Source of the DNA: Hymenopellis radicata | Lineage: Eukaryota > Basidiomycota > Agaricomycetes > Agaricales > Physalacriaceae | Direction of reading: 5' to 3' | Assembly (NCBI GenBank): GCA_015501595.1 | Contig: JADNRX010000092.1 | Coordinates: forward strand, 1 to 64,000 | DNA: 64,000 bases | In this document: one piece after another, positions 21,464 to 33,531 of the stretch | How positions within the stretch are numbered: the first letter of the stretch is position 1 | Layout: each line of letters starts with the position of its first letter | Position numbers and translations under genes: made by a program | Notes under the pieces: model-generated | What the model was told of the DNA's origin: nothing | What the model saw: the letters and a program-made list of their open reading frames with translations, nothing else | Database searches by the model: none

Positions 21464-23164
21464 GACCGTAGAGACTTGTAGGATCTCTGGGGGAGACAGA
21501 GAGATAGATATCAACGCCCTAGTCATATAGGACGGTCAATTCGCGGGAAAAACTGCTGGGGTGGATTCTTTTCCAAGGTCGAACAGTCATCTTCACTACA
21601 AAAGGTCTCCCGGATCGAAGTTACTGGGGTAAAGTGATCCCTCGACGACAGGCGTGTAGACTCGAGCACTCTAGAGCATGCGTGCCAGTCCCTTCAAGGC
21701 GTCAGCAATTGGAGGACCGTCAGGCCCCATACAATATTCCAACGTGCTGAGAGCTATACTGTGTGCGTCTCTGCGTCTGTGCACGAATCATCGATGATAA
21801 AACAGTCTGTCCGAACTTTACCTGGCAGATTGAATTTAAGTTTTCGTCAAACAGATGCTTGGAATCGTACGATGAATTTCCTGGAACGTCCCCCGCGGCG
21901 AGAGCGTAAACACCGGCAACACTGCAAGGGCTCACATTCTGAACTACGTTTGAGGAATTTGAAATGGTAGGAATAAATAGACGTTGAATACGACGCACGC
22001 CTGTTTTGATTGAATTGAAGAATCTTGGCCAATTTACACTCAGATTCCGTCAGTGCCTATCATATGGTGAGAACTGAGGAAAAGTACATGCGAGGACTCG
22101 ATCATAACAGCGGATACCCGCACGGCAGTGACCTTGACCGGGGACCTGGTGCCATAGCGCGCATGACGAGGGCAATGAAGGGGTACAGGACCTTGTACAA
22201 CAACAACTTACGCGATTTCAGTTGCTTCCTCCTGTCAGCGACCTCGAGGAGGACACAGACAGTGATTCTGAGCAATGTGGCCTTGATGCCCGCGCGTTAC
22301 TAACCCACGAAGAAGCGGTACAAGCCGTCTCATGATTTGTCGGACAACAGTTGAGGATGATCCAGTGCACTGCGTTACAGGCTAGAGGAAGCGAAAACTT
22401 GGCAACAGTGTCCATAATGAATTGCGCCACAACAATATTACTGGCGGGGATTGTCGACCCAGCAGAGAGAGCAGCCTCGTCAAACGGCTCTGTTTGTTAT
22501 TCGCATCGTACAGCCTCCGTTTGTGATAAGAAGCAACGAATGATAAATTAAATGACAAGACCCGGGCAAAGCAGAATAGGGAAGGGACTAACCAAATGTT
22601 GATACGAGAAGCTCGTTCGATGTTTGGTCCATGTGCTGATATCTAATGCTTTCCTATTCGCCATCACCGACTCGTCCGAAGGCTCTATTTCCATACGACA
22701 GTAGCATGTTGACCTTAAATTGAGAAGGAGGTTATTAGCGCCCGACAAGACGAAGGACGCGCCTCTCTGGCAGGATAAACGCACCGTAGAATGATCATTG
22801 CGATGGTGGTGCTGACTAGGCAAAGTATCGTCGTTGGCGCAGAGGAATGAGCAGTAGAAAATGGCGTCCTCAATCTGATTGTGATTCTCCCGGGGCGGCG
22901 TTGTAGTAGAACATGATCGGAAAATCCAACATCTATAGGGCCGCTTTCAGACCGGCATTGTAGATTTGCGCTTTAGAGCACGCCTCACGGACTTGTTGAG
23001 GCACTCATTCTTTCGTTGAAAAAGTCCATTTTGAAAACATGAAAACAATGTCGCGACCTTAAGCTCAAGCCTGTCACTTTCAGAGCCGTTTCTGAAGATG
23101 TAGAACAAGCATCCGTGGTGGGCTACGTCAATTCCTAAGCTAAGCGTCGCGGATACAAAGGAGA
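21464..23164. other. Long intergenic stretch, no supported gene
   Basis: About 1.7 kb with only short frames in all six phases. None has a recognisable domain, and none can be joined by convincing splice sites. Frames at 22025-22303 (+) and 22548-22823 (-) are the longest. I see no repeat shared with the rest of the window. Confidence 0.45.
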
Positions 23165-23391
23165 GTGAACGTACAGCAGTCATCACAGCAATCATGGGGC
23201 GACACCAAGAATGGACCAGCTCCTGCAATGGACGTTGCGGTCACCCGATTTGTAGCAGTACCAGTTTTCTTTCTTATCCAACTAGGACTTCATCTCGCGC
23301 CGCGCGCTCTCCTCCATAGCGGGACTAGCAGCAACACTGGCGACGGTACCCAAGAAGACGACGAGTGTGGCGAAAACGTCTGGAAATGCAT
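23165..23391 (-). pseudogene. Eight-cysteine secreted peptide pseudogene
   Basis: Read from the ATG at 23391, the sequence follows the genes at 44356 and 60046 almost base by base. One base is missing within the first ten codons, so the signal-peptide segment (FATLVVFLGTVASVAASPAM) continues in another frame. A TAG then replaces the serine codon in the Lys-Ser-Ser segment before the cysteines. The downstream CC-DD-CC-type end is still visible near 23185. Two independent lesions make it a clear pseudogene. It lies in the centre of inverted repeat 1. Confidence 0.8.
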
Positions 23392-23958
23392 CTAGGTCGC
23401 GACTCGTCAATTGAAGAAAGGTAGAGCTTGGAGTTTGCGCACCATGATAAAAGGATGACGGAAGAAGTAAAAAAGGGTTAAAGGCTGGCAAGTAGAAATA
23501 GAAGGGGAATAAAAAGTTGTTGCCATTCAGAACAAAAGCGATCCCTTTTATACATTTCGCCGACGCATATCGCCCTTGAAGAAATGACCTGCGAAAGACT
23601 TGCGGCCCTTTGAGAGCCTTGGTGCCCGAAACCGGGTCTCGGTCTGTGTTGGACGGAGGGAGTATCATGACCATGGATGGGGATTCTCTGCAACCGAGGA
23701 AAACTTGAAGCCGGAGAATGGTTGGACGAGGTGGTCGTGGCAGGGCACATAGCGAGGTTGGGGAGAGATCCGTAGAGCTGGGTTAGGGTTGCGCATGGCT
23801 AGCTGGTAGCCGAGCTGTAACCGAAGAGCGATGGCGTGGTTTGACAAGTGAGCTCTCAACGAGGCATTGAGCAGAGGTAAAATGTCCTTTGATTGCAGCC
23901 TGAATGTTTTCCACTCATATAATAGTCTTAGGAAGTATGACGTGTGCAAACATCCGTC
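23392..23958. other. Intergenic
   Basis: Only short frames; no domain, repeat or RNA gene is supported. Confidence 0.45.
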
Positions 23959-24762
23959 TCAGTCTTTGCCAAAATCCTCAACGTCCTCACGCACGGCGTC
24001 GTCATCTGCAGTCGTTGGCCCTCCTACGAAGATGCGTGAGATTTTATCAATTTTGCAAAAAGTGCATACCTCCATACTAACAAACGATTTGATCTCCAGG
24101 GTTTTACTGCGGTCCAACGAGAAGCTACGGTCTCTCGAGGGCGCACCATGTCCAAGCATTGGGATCAACGCGTACGGCGAAGCTCCATACCGGCTCCATG
24201 TCTTCCACACCGACCCGTTCTTGTTTGCCTTAGAACCAGCATCGTTCCAAACCTGGAATGTATCGTCGAATACAACCAGATCTCGTCTGATCGCCTTAAT
24301 ACCGCCCGTCTGTACCGAATCGGGCTGAGCCCAGCCAGGGTTCGTGCTGAATATCCCCCGACGACAACGTATTCATCGTTGGGAGGCACACCGCGCCAGA
24401 GGGAGAAGTCGCGACTCTTCTTAGACCCAGCATCATCCCACACCCGCTCCCAAGAGGAGACGTCCCTCAGAGCGTCAGCTTCAAGAGCGTGCACGATCAT
24501 GCCTGTGGGGGCACGATTCGTCTGGGATTCGGCGCCTTGGCCAAGATAATACCAGCCGCTCTCGACTGACGAACATGCTCAGTGCTGAAATACTGAATGG
24601 CATAATTAACAACTTACGATTAGGGCGCCAGCTCGACATATTAGTCCGCGCTCCAGAGCCACCGTCATCCGCCATTTTGTTCTCGAATACGACGTATTTA
24701 TACGCCAGCGGTTCGGTTGGCAGGCTCTGAACTTGAGCTTCGCTGTGGGAGGGGTCTTCCAT
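23959..24762 (-). pseudogene. Vps62-like gene with one frameshift
   Basis: Exon 1 (24762-24618) and the start of exon 2 (24565 downwards) are normal: LAYKYVVFENKM, GGSGARTNMSSW, WYYLGQGAES, ERVWDDAGSKKSRDFSLWRG and EYVVVGG. At about 24354 one base is missing from a G run relative to the paralogues. The rest (a GW-x-QP segment, GGIKAIRRDLVV, VWNDAGSKA and SVWKTWSRYG) continues in the other frame down to about 24000. Everything else is intact, so this could be a recent pseudogene or a homopolymer sequence error. I chose the ATG at 24762 because the family opening starts at equal distance from it. The frame extends further upstream to 24795. Confidence 0.75.
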
Positions 24763-25341
24763 GGGTGTGAGCGCGTGAAGACGATGACTTGTCAAGGACC
24801 CGACCAGTAATTATACGCCATAACGATTTCACGCAAGTCCCGCATTACCCTCTAGCGAGCCATTTCGCACAGAATTCATGCTCCATTTCGTATCAAAGTG
24901 TTTCTGCGTCGCATTTCCCCCGAACCAATCTCAGAATAAAGTGTAGAGCCCAGAGAATTGGCGTGCCACTTTACCGTCGAGCATGTTAGAGCATAATTAT
25001 ATGTGCGAAGCATGGCTCACCATATGACTCTTTGCTTCAGGAAGGGGGCGAATCATAGAAAGACAGACTAAGCCGCTACGCGCTCTATAGCCATGGGGGG
25101 CACAAGCAATTTGGGAACGTGAGGGCAGGAAACAAAAAAGGATCGGCCATGGCGGCCCGAATGCCGGCGGTACAAAGCACGTGCGAGGAGCCAGATCGCT
25201 CTGCTCTGGCTTGATTCTTATTAAAGCTTGAACGTTCAACGTCGGCATTAACTGAGACGCTGGACACGCATCATGTACAAAGAACGAGCGATTTATTAAC
25301 AACGAGCCACTTTATACTACATCGAAAACTTGAAGCCATCC
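24763..25341. other. Intergenic
   Basis: No supported gene. Small frames on the minus strand (24997-25302) have no recognisable domain. Confidence 0.5.
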
Positions 25342-26312
25342 TCAAAGCGAGACCGTGATGTTCTTCGTGACAGCGGTCGATCCGGCGTCGAAAGACAGTG
25401 CTGACACTAGTGAGTAAACAGGATTCGGGAGCAAGGCGCCCGACCTACTGAAGTCATACGTGCCACTAGACTTGAGGTCGCACTTGAACTCGCTGAGCCC
25501 GTGGATCTGTTGAGTAAACGCCTAGTATGCCAATGGTCTTAGTATGAATTAAGATGTCCGTCACTTAAAGAGAACGTACGCGAGGTTCGCCCGGCTCGCG
25601 GCCCAATGGAGCCTTTCTGAGGGAGAAAACAACTTCGTTTCCAGCGTAGTCGCCATTCTGAATGAACCCAGATCGCGTATACTCATCGCGGAACACGGCG
25701 TTATACTCAAAAGGATTCGAGTTCTTGTCCACAAGATTGAGGTTTTCGTTGAAGTCAATCGTATCTGGAGATAGGACCGATGAGCACCTTCTCAAAGTCG
25801 GGGACAGTATACGTACACCTGTAATTCTGGCCATCCTGTTGGCCGTCGTTCGTCCTGGGCAGGTGGTTCACGAACGACCCAGATGCGCCGTTGTTGACGC
25901 TCGTGATCTTGTGGGTCAATCGCACTTCGGCAACGATGGATTGGATGTTGCCACTGTGCACCATGATGATGCACGCCTTGGATTTCAGATCAGTCTTGTA
26001 GGCATAGACTTGAATGGTCCAATTGAGAACCGCCGGATACTGTGCCCAATCGCCCGGCATCGGGATACTAGCGTTCGAATACGATGGCGAAGTTTGCCTG
26101 GGGACAATCACAGTCAAACCCTAATGCGTACAAAATAAACGGGACTCACGAAGTGAAGCCATCTGTCTTCGAAGGAGGCGTCAACTGGTTCGTCGCTCTA
26201 GGCTCGACGTCGCCGGTACTGGTAAAACACGAATCAGACGGTCAATGATAGGATATCGAGACAGGACCAACTCGGTTTGGGTGGTATCAGGTACGTTCGT
26301 TTCAGAAGACAT
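25342..26312 (-). CDS. Five-exon gene of unknown function
   Basis: A consistent spliced model runs from the ATG at 26312 to the TGA at 25344-25342, with four introns of about 50-60 bp. The second starts with gtgagtcc near 26150, the third with gtacgtat near 25815, and the fourth with gtacgttc near 25577. The product is about 240 residues. It is soluble, with no signal peptide and no membrane segment. The middle is rich in beta-prone stretches (AVLNWTIQVYAYKT, ACIIMVHSGNIQSIVAEV, YAGNEVVFSLRKAPLG), suggesting an all-beta fold. I do not recognise the family; a lectin-like or cytosolic toxin-like beta protein is possible but unproven. All phases agree and the gene shows no lesion, unlike many neighbours, so it is probably expressed. 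Confidence 0.7.
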
Positions 26313-27937
26313 TCTTGAGTATGAGTATGAGTTGTACTGTGAAGGATTTGTGATTTGAACGATGTCCCCGTATCCGCTACTTTATAAGTATCGACGGAAG
26401 CGGTCCGGGAGAGTTTCCGCCGAGTCCCGTTCAGACGATGAAGTCGGAAGAGATCATATGACGACCTCTACGTCAGTTGTATTAGTTCAAGGGTGAAATC
26501 AAGATGTCGAGTAAAGTTCTGCGGAGTACTGCGTGGCGAAAGATAGGCTCAGATGATGACAGGTCCGCTAGGAGAAGCCGGTCTAAACGCATCATGAGTT
26601 CGCGAGTTCTGGAATCTGTACTAGAAGGTTAGACGGGGATTGTGAATGCGGGGTAGGGGCATGGAGACCGTAGACATACAGCAAGAAAGCGATATTAAAC
26701 TTTGATTCGGTCCTAGCCTTGTCGACGTAGTCTACATCTAACTGGACGATGCAGAGACACGCGTTCCTCCTGAAGTTCAAGGGTGTTGGGTGTCAGATGA
26801 CGGTTGTGAGCAACAAAGGAACCTGCCAGATTTGGTCTCATCATGTCACCGCTTGTCACCAAGAGCCAACCCAAGCCAACCCAGTGCAATGTAAAAGTCT
26901 AAATGGGAGAGTGCCGCCGTAGCGCGTCATCTTTGTGTAGCAGAAGAAAGAGTACCGGCGGTGGACGAAAGTCCGATGCGAGCGGGCTTCGTGGACGTTG
27001 TACTCACCGTTTTCTATTTCAGAACACGACATTCACCGGAATCCACGACGAAGATGAACTTGAGATCCTGCGACACCTTACGTACCCTTCGGAAGATGGC
27101 GCTCCGAACCATTGTACAGTGCCTCGCATTGTGACTCACATTCCAAGTCATACTACTGCAGATGGCAGCGGCGCTGACGTCCTGTCAAAGTCGGAGGAGG
27201 ACTTAGGCGTTGTGAATGCATTAGAGAAGTCCTCTGCGAAACCCGCCTTATTACTTGACGGTCGATTATCCCGCTACCCAGCCATCGTGTTCTGCAACAA
27301 TCCATACACGGGTAAGATTATGGAGAATGAAGAACTATCGCACTACATCAGTTACTATCGCAGCCTGCAGAGTCCGAACATAAACTTACAGAAGCGAGCA
27401 ATGACCGGGATGAGATAGTTGACTATAGAAGAGAATAACGACAAGCAAACCCAGAAGAAGAGATCACGTTGTACCTGGATAGTAGCGTAAACAGCACAAT
27501 CGACTGTGGCGTTTATTATGACACAAGGACGAGGTGAAATAACGGCTGGGAGACCAATGTGAGACCCACGCTGGTAAGGAACGTAAAGCAAACCTCATTT
27601 GGACGAAAACCCCATTTCGCCAATAAGGATATCGTATTTTCTAAGAATTATCAACGAGTCACGGCATTACCTGAATGAAGAGCGGCGTAGGATAGCTAGC
27701 AGGTTTGATCTGATACCCAGAATGGTATAAGTACACCATTCATTGCGCCACATAGGGTACCCATCAGTTCAGATTTGCGAGCCGCTGATCTAGAGACCTT
27801 GAGAAAAGGAAGGGGCGCGGTCATAAGTTTTGCGGAGGGCGAAAGTTCCTTTCTGCGCCGGAATGAGTTACACTCATTTCCTAGAAGTAGAATCCTGCCT
27901 CTTTTTGAACCAATAACCGAAAAAGGGTGGGCTTTTT
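26313..27937. other. Mostly noncoding, one unsupported 171-codon frame
   Basis: A + strand frame at 26903-27418 runs for 171 codons. It is Ser/Arg-rich at the start and has no recognisable domain, no paralogue in the window and no clear splice signals. It contains an acidic mid-part (DEDELEILRHL). I cannot decide whether it is a gene. Nothing else is supported up to the border of the right arm. Confidence 0.3.
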
Positions 27938-27970
27938 AAAAGGAGAGGCGTAAGGCAGTACTGAGTAGCA
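27938..27970. repeat. Direct repeat at the inner border of the right arm
   Basis: The 33 bases aaaggagaggcgtaaggcag... followed by tactgagtagca recur at 35152-35182 in the same orientation with about three differences. The two copies bracket the right arm of inverted repeat 1. I did not find a third copy at either border of the left arm. Confidence 0.75.
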
Positions 27971-28560
27971 GGTTCAGGAGGCTGAGGCTGAGGACATGAA
28001 CGTTGGAAGTCATGACGCAGATCGGCGTCTCGGCCGAATCCAGAAATACAGCTTTGAGCTCGACCACAACCATCATGATCAGCTCGTCGGAGCTCGTCCT
28101 CGCCTTGTTCGATGAGCGCTGAGGCAGGCCTTACTTTCTACTCGCGTCAAAATCATAATGCGCGGAAAGGAGCGCAAGGACGAGGAGGAAGACAGGAATT
28201 AGAAATGGAAAATGGAAAATGAAGACCAGTAGGCGGGCGACGCGAGGTACGGTGGATGGAGTCGTTAGGTTCTGGCGAAACCACTGATGTTTTACTAGAT
28301 GATATGTATGCACAAGACTCCGCGGTGACTGGGATAGCGACCAATTGACGCCGTCAGATGTTATAGGCTCTCGTTGTCGGACCTAACAATCGAATTCGAG
28401 ATAGTTCATCGCCGTATGGAACCTTCCCGTGTGTCCTGGCTTTCGACAGACTCTGGAATTGTCAACATTCTTGTCCCTTCTGTCAAATGGCGCTCGAATT
28501 AAACGCGACACCACACCTACTTATGACTGGAATTGGGTACGTCTTCTCGACTAGGCAGGT

Positions 28561-29318
28561 TTGACTATTCCCATGACCTCGGCCTATCTAGGTTTCACAA
28601 AGAGCATGATGCACGGGTTGACGCTTCACATAGGTGGGAGTAGTATGGAACAACACTCTGGATTCCCCGTGCCTGTACCATTCGAATTCGAAGCCAAATT
28701 CCATGGCCCGTTCCTTCATTCCGGCCAGACAACCCCAATGGAAGTCTACACCTATGTACCTCAAACCATATCGCATCGTGGCAATATCAAGATGATCATT
28801 GGTGATGGAAAGTTAGATCGACTGCGTCGATAGTAATGGTGCCTCTGTCGAACGCATAGATGTTGTTGGCAGTCGCAAAGAATGACAGGTGTATGTAGAA
28901 TTAAATTTTCACCTCCGTGCCAGGATGCTAAATGATCATTGTTCTAGACCGGGCCCAAGAGAGATTCGTCGTATGGTGTTGCAACCGACGTGTAGCGCAG
29001 CGTCCGAAATGAATCAACGCGCTGGTGTATCGAGACGGGTGGCTATTGTCGGGCGAGATTCTCATTTCGCTTAAGGAGCTCCTTTGATTGGTCCGGTGCA
29101 TCCATGCGACGCTGTGTATCTATATCTCCCAAGCGAAGAATTACGCTTTGTCTGCTAGCCGCAAGGAGGACTTGGCGGGGTCGTTTGACCATCTCAGCAA
29201 TGGCGAAGTTCTCTCGTCCTCAACTGTCGCCGACGCTTACATTTGGCTCTTTCCACACCAATCAGCGCTTTCCGTGCCAGTTTCCGATACATTAATGCCC
29301 GTGATGCACAGATCTTGA
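28561..29318 (+). other. Short frames matching the left arm
   Basis: Frames at 28561-28833, 28889-29074 and 29088-29318 are the mirrored partners of 8807-9079, 8552-8737 and 8316-8534. They have no recognisable domain. Their shared openness may be only a result of high identity. Confidence 0.3.
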
Positions 29319-29585
29319 GGTACTCCGGCTTCAGAATCAGTGAATTTCAGAACCAAGGCCGCACCTGCAGAGACGCTTTGTGTCACGGCGCATTCAAGTC
29401 TCTGTTCTATTAATATCTGATGCAGGTGTGTGGTCTTACTGACAGCTCAGAGCTTTTTCTGAAATTCATCTAGATCTAACTGACTGCGCTTGAAGCTTTT
29501 CGTTTCCAGGACATCGGGAGGACTGTCATCGAAGCCACGGGACAGTGAATATTTGATAAATACGACGGGTGGTTCGACTAGTGTT

Positions 29586-30222
29586 ACGAGCATCAGCTTT
29601 GCACACATGGACTCCGCTCCCGTTGACGCAGCGCCTTCCGACCGCTGCTTTGGCGCACAAATACGTCCTATTTGTAAACAAGATGGTCGACGACGAAGAC
29701 GGTGGTGCGGACAGAGATCTCTCAAGTTGGCGTCCCCATCGTGAGTTGAGAACATTGATTTCATGTACTCTTTGTTCATCATTTCCAATAGTTCCCAACG
29801 ACTTGTTTTATCTTGAACAGGGCCCATCGTCTGGTTGGAACAGCGTCCTACTGGCATGAACTGTCCACGCTCTTGAGGATAACGTTCTCAAAGACGTCTC
29901 ATTTGGGAGCGTGCATGGGAGGACGTTCCGGAAAGGACAGGGACTTCTCTGTGGCGCGGGATACCTCCTAGTGACGACTATGCCGTCGTTGGGGGCATAT
30001 TCAGTGACAACGGCGGCTGGACGGCGCTCACATAGAAGCAGACGCAAGGCATCAAGGCGATTAGGAAGGATCTGCTCGTGTTCGACGATACGGTCCGAGT
30101 TTGGAAGGATACTGGAGTCCAAGCGAATAAAGATGGGTCGGCGTGGAAAACATCCAGCAAGTATAGCACCTCGCCGTATGGGCTGATTCCTGTACTGGGC
30201 CATACTACCGCAAGATCGTAGT
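29586..30222 (+). pseudogene. Vps62-like pseudogene (right arm)
   Basis: Mirror partner of 7474-8048. The start codon has become ACG at 29586. An indel near 29640 moves the ALAHKYVLFVNKM segment into another frame. The first Gly-Gln of the YLGQG motif is changed. The early TGA after the NSVLLA segment, shared with the left arm, is present. Further frame changes follow near 29900 and 30040, though an RKDLLVFDD-like segment and an LIPVLGH-like end can still be recognised. It is clearly dead and more damaged than its partner. Confidence 0.8.
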
Positions 30223-30369
30223 AGTTCGTTGGATCGCAATCACATGAAGGTTGGGGCAAATAGTTCGATTTCCCAAGAGGTAATGCTTGACAGATTTACT
30301 TGTGTTTGAGCCTGACATTACTATCTCAAGGGTGATCCGACGATTAGAAGGGTAGGAGGAGAGATGGGA

Positions 30370-31071
30370 GGGACAGCTGGGGACATCATAGAGATGATAC
30401 GAACGGTGTGTTGCATCGCCGACTGAGCGCTCATGATGCTCTGCTAGACGATAATCCTCCCGAGTCCCAACTGGAGACTCTGGAGCGACCAGAATCACCA
30501 GATACTCCGACGGCTAATCATTGTCGAAGGCCACGGGCTCTCCACGGTCGCCGGAACGTTACTCAAGAACGCGGAAGGTTCTAGTCGCGGTGGAGCGCTT
30601 CGTGACACGCGTCGTCCACCGCCTTCATATGCGCGCGGTACACCTATCCTCTACGATACAGTTCTGGACTTGCAATTGCTGCAGTTCTCTCCTTCGCGCC
30701 GTCTGACCCAACGCTTGGCTGATGCTGAGTGATGGTGGATCTCAGTAAAACTGCGCGAATTCTCGCCGCTGCCGTCGAGTGTCTGGATAAGGTGTGATCG
30801 CGATGGTGATCGACAAATGCCGCCACACAAACCAAGGACGCCGACAATTTACCTGTCGCGCGTATCTCATCTCTTGACGTCGATCGTATTCGAAAAGGTT
30901 TTCGTTGGGTCCCGAATTCACCGGCGATGTTCATCTGCGGCCAATGTTATGACCAATCCAGCAACACCGTCCCGCGCAATTTCCTACGCCACACTGCATG
31001 TCCTTGCCTACGAGTACCCGACCATGCACCATTTATCGGTGAGAGGCATGTCAATCTCATGCTGCTCATAA
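30370..31071 (+). pseudogene. Broken partner of the 205-codon frame at 6669-7286
   Basis: The stretch aligns with 6669-7286 in reverse. An insertion near 30800 and several small indels break it into at least three frames. Only the last 84 codons, from about 30817 to 31071, remain open. Whatever the left copy encodes is not preserved here. Confidence 0.5.
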
Positions 31072-31310
31072 TCGCTCATCACTCTTTCAGTCAACCAAAA
31101 GTACGACGATGTCCATTGTCTATAGGGCGCTGTCCGCGTCACATGACACCATTGTTATCATTCTGTTTGGGCTTGTATGTGCACATAGTCGGCTTTGTTT
31201 CCTACGACAATCATCGCCGTCTTCAGCTACCCACATAGTGCACCCAAGGTGTGCTGCTTCCTGCTATCATATTTTACAACAGACAACTCATCGCAAACAT
31301 CTTAATAGCC

Positions 31311-32654
31311 ATGGCTCGCACAATCTCTTCACATAGCGCATCCGATCAGGACATTGTCGCTGTCTCCTTCAATTTGGGGACATCCCTTGCTCAAGAGCTA
31401 CCCCCATCATATGTAGGATGGCAAAGTTCCTTGTACGAGGGCTCGGGGACCCCACCTCTCCAAAAGGCTGTTGTATGCGGAACCTTGGCGATCTCTTGAC
31501 AGCGACACAAGTCTGCCAGAAATGGCGTGGATGGCCTCTCTAAAAAACTCCCGCTACATATCAGGATGGAGTTCGAGAGACTCTCGGCTGCCAGCGAGGA
31601 GGCCGCTTTGGAACAGATCTTGGGCGTCTCGTCGCGGTGCGCTGTCGTTCGTCTCAGGATTCCACATGCACTTTACGTTGGGCTCGTCAATAGGCCGGCG
31701 GTCTTCCCCATCCTCCGCCGCCTATTATTCTTGCCCATTGACAGTCCGTCTCCCGAACCCCTCTTGAACGAAGGTTGTACTCCTTGGAATTGCGTCCCTG
31801 CGTTGGAAGAGCTGGTAACATTCTCGGGGGCGTGGTTGCATCCATTTCCGTCCAGTCTCTGCTTGACGCATGTGCAACTGTTGTTCTCCTTTGATCCCAG
31901 CTATCATGCTACCAACATGTTGCTGGACCTGCTTGGGAACAGCAAGACGCTCATCAGCGTCACATCTAAGATGTCATATGCGGAGCGGCAATTGGACCGT
32001 CACATATCACGCTTGACCGTTAACACCAGCGGCAGTGCGAAGACTCTCTGCTTGAGGGGAAACGGTTTTCGTCTCTTGGATCATATTTGCCTCCCCGGTC
32101 TACGTAGCCTGTTGATAGACACGCTTGGGAATCGAGGCCCTGTCGACAACGCTATACCAATCATCTTTGACTTCCTCAACAGGAACAATCCTCGTCTGGA
32201 GGTGTTCTCCTTCACGACTCACGGAGAGGACACTTTATCCATCATGCCGTTGATGCTGCTCGCCATGCCCCATCTGAAGTCTTTTACCCTGAAGCTCGAC
32301 ATGGATAGTGAGCACGACTCGGAGTATTTGTCGGAATTTTTTGACAAGCTGGCGAGGAACGACGGCGGAGTCTTCGAGGTCCTCCCTGGCCTCGAGCGTC
32401 TGTCCATATCCTTCTCCCCATTATCCAGGCAGATTGACACATGTGCTGTGCTCATTGAGGAGGTGGACAGTGACCATTTTGTGGAAATGGTTCGTGCGCG
32501 AACGGCGTTTCCCAACTCACGCCTCCGTTTGGTTGAGGTCTCCGTTTGCGGAAATGGCTACTGCAATCTCGATGAAGCCGACCTTTGTGTGTTGCAGGAG
32601 TACGCACGACGGGTTGATGGATTGAAGATTACTATATCCGATGCGCGTTTCTGA
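31311..32654 (+). CDS. F-box/LRR-like protein, LRR part intact, F-box part damaged
   Basis: A frame of 375 codons from 31527 to 32654 encodes a leucine-rich-repeat-like protein with evenly spaced hydrophobic repeats: LHIRMEFERL, PALEELVTFSGAWLHPF, LPGLRSLLIDTLG, MPHLKSFTLKLDMD and LPGLERLSISFSPL. It ends in a segment (RRVDGLKITISD) shared with the other F-box/LRR genes at 40162 and 62689. The F-box itself should lie at 31330-31530. There, small indels and a deletion of about 100 bp, relative to the left arm, remove the second half of the F-box (the LNDAQLWTTIEV segment) and shift the frame. If translated from 31527 it would be an F-box-less LRR protein. The left copy is the opposite case. Confidence 0.7.
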
Positions 32655-32789
32655 CTTGATTGATTATTTCTTTGTTATTCCTTTGACTTACTCCCTCATG
32701 CAACGGTCATACCCGTATATATATTTTCCTTTACCCAGTATACTCTTATTTATGCACTATGATGATGATGTACTTACTTGTCCGTACGT

Positions 32790-33066
32790 TTACCTTGACA
32801 CAATTCTAGACCGAATATCTTGTAGACGACTGCTCTGCTTCGGATGGGCTCCGAACAAATCGCGAACAAAAGAAACCACACTCACGGCAGTGGTCGCAGC
32901 AGACACGGTTCTGACACCCAGGGCAGTATCCACTGACGCCGAACATGGAATGCTTACTACAGCGGACATTCGCGATCGGGTCATCCAAATATAAGCAGTA
33001 ACAGTTTTCATTTTTCTCCAGGGAGGAGTGCATCGAACTTGGGTGACCACTGGCAGAGAGAATCAA
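32790..33066 (-). pseudogene. Truncated eight-cysteine peptide gene
   Basis: The mature part is well kept: SSLEKNENCYC, then HSMFGVSGYCP, then RVCCDHC. The signal-peptide region has been lost by deletion, since a remnant of the SASPAM segment (SASGHPS) sits directly before it. The last two cysteines of the usual CCDDCC end have become separated (CCDHCREC). With no signal peptide it could not be secreted by the usual route. The left-arm partner at 4660 has decayed further. Confidence 0.65.
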
Positions 33067-33531
33067 TTGACGGCATTATATCTTCCCTCTACAGTTCTGT
33101 AGAACTCCGTCGCATCCGTAGGCGACTTCTGTTCTCCTCCAACCCTTGCGTAGGTGTATATTGTTTGTCGTGATGACATGTCTCCGACAAAGAGGCCATT
33201 ATTCTTGCCGAGTTCCATAAGAGTTGCTTTCGTGCAGCATGAAACTTCGGAAGCGCATCACCGGTTCTCTGCTTTGTTCTTCTCAACGATAACGACGACG
33301 CCAATTGACAGCTCACCTCTGCGTGCTGGGCATTGCTGTTGAACTCACAATCCTCTCAGGATAGTTAGTAATTTAAGCTTCAGGTCGCTTCCAGAGAAAC
33401 AGGGAAAGGGTTCGATCATTCACTGAGTGCATAGAAAATATCTACAGAATGTTCATCCAATGATTCCTTAAAACCTTCCTCCTACAATTTGGGAGACTCG
33501 GAGGAGGTAGCTTCGCCCTTTGAAAACATCA

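Noticed and set aside
26903..27418. 171-codon plus-strand frame as a secure gene
   Set aside because: It has no domain, paralogue or splice support. It is listed only as a possibility within the noncoding stretch.
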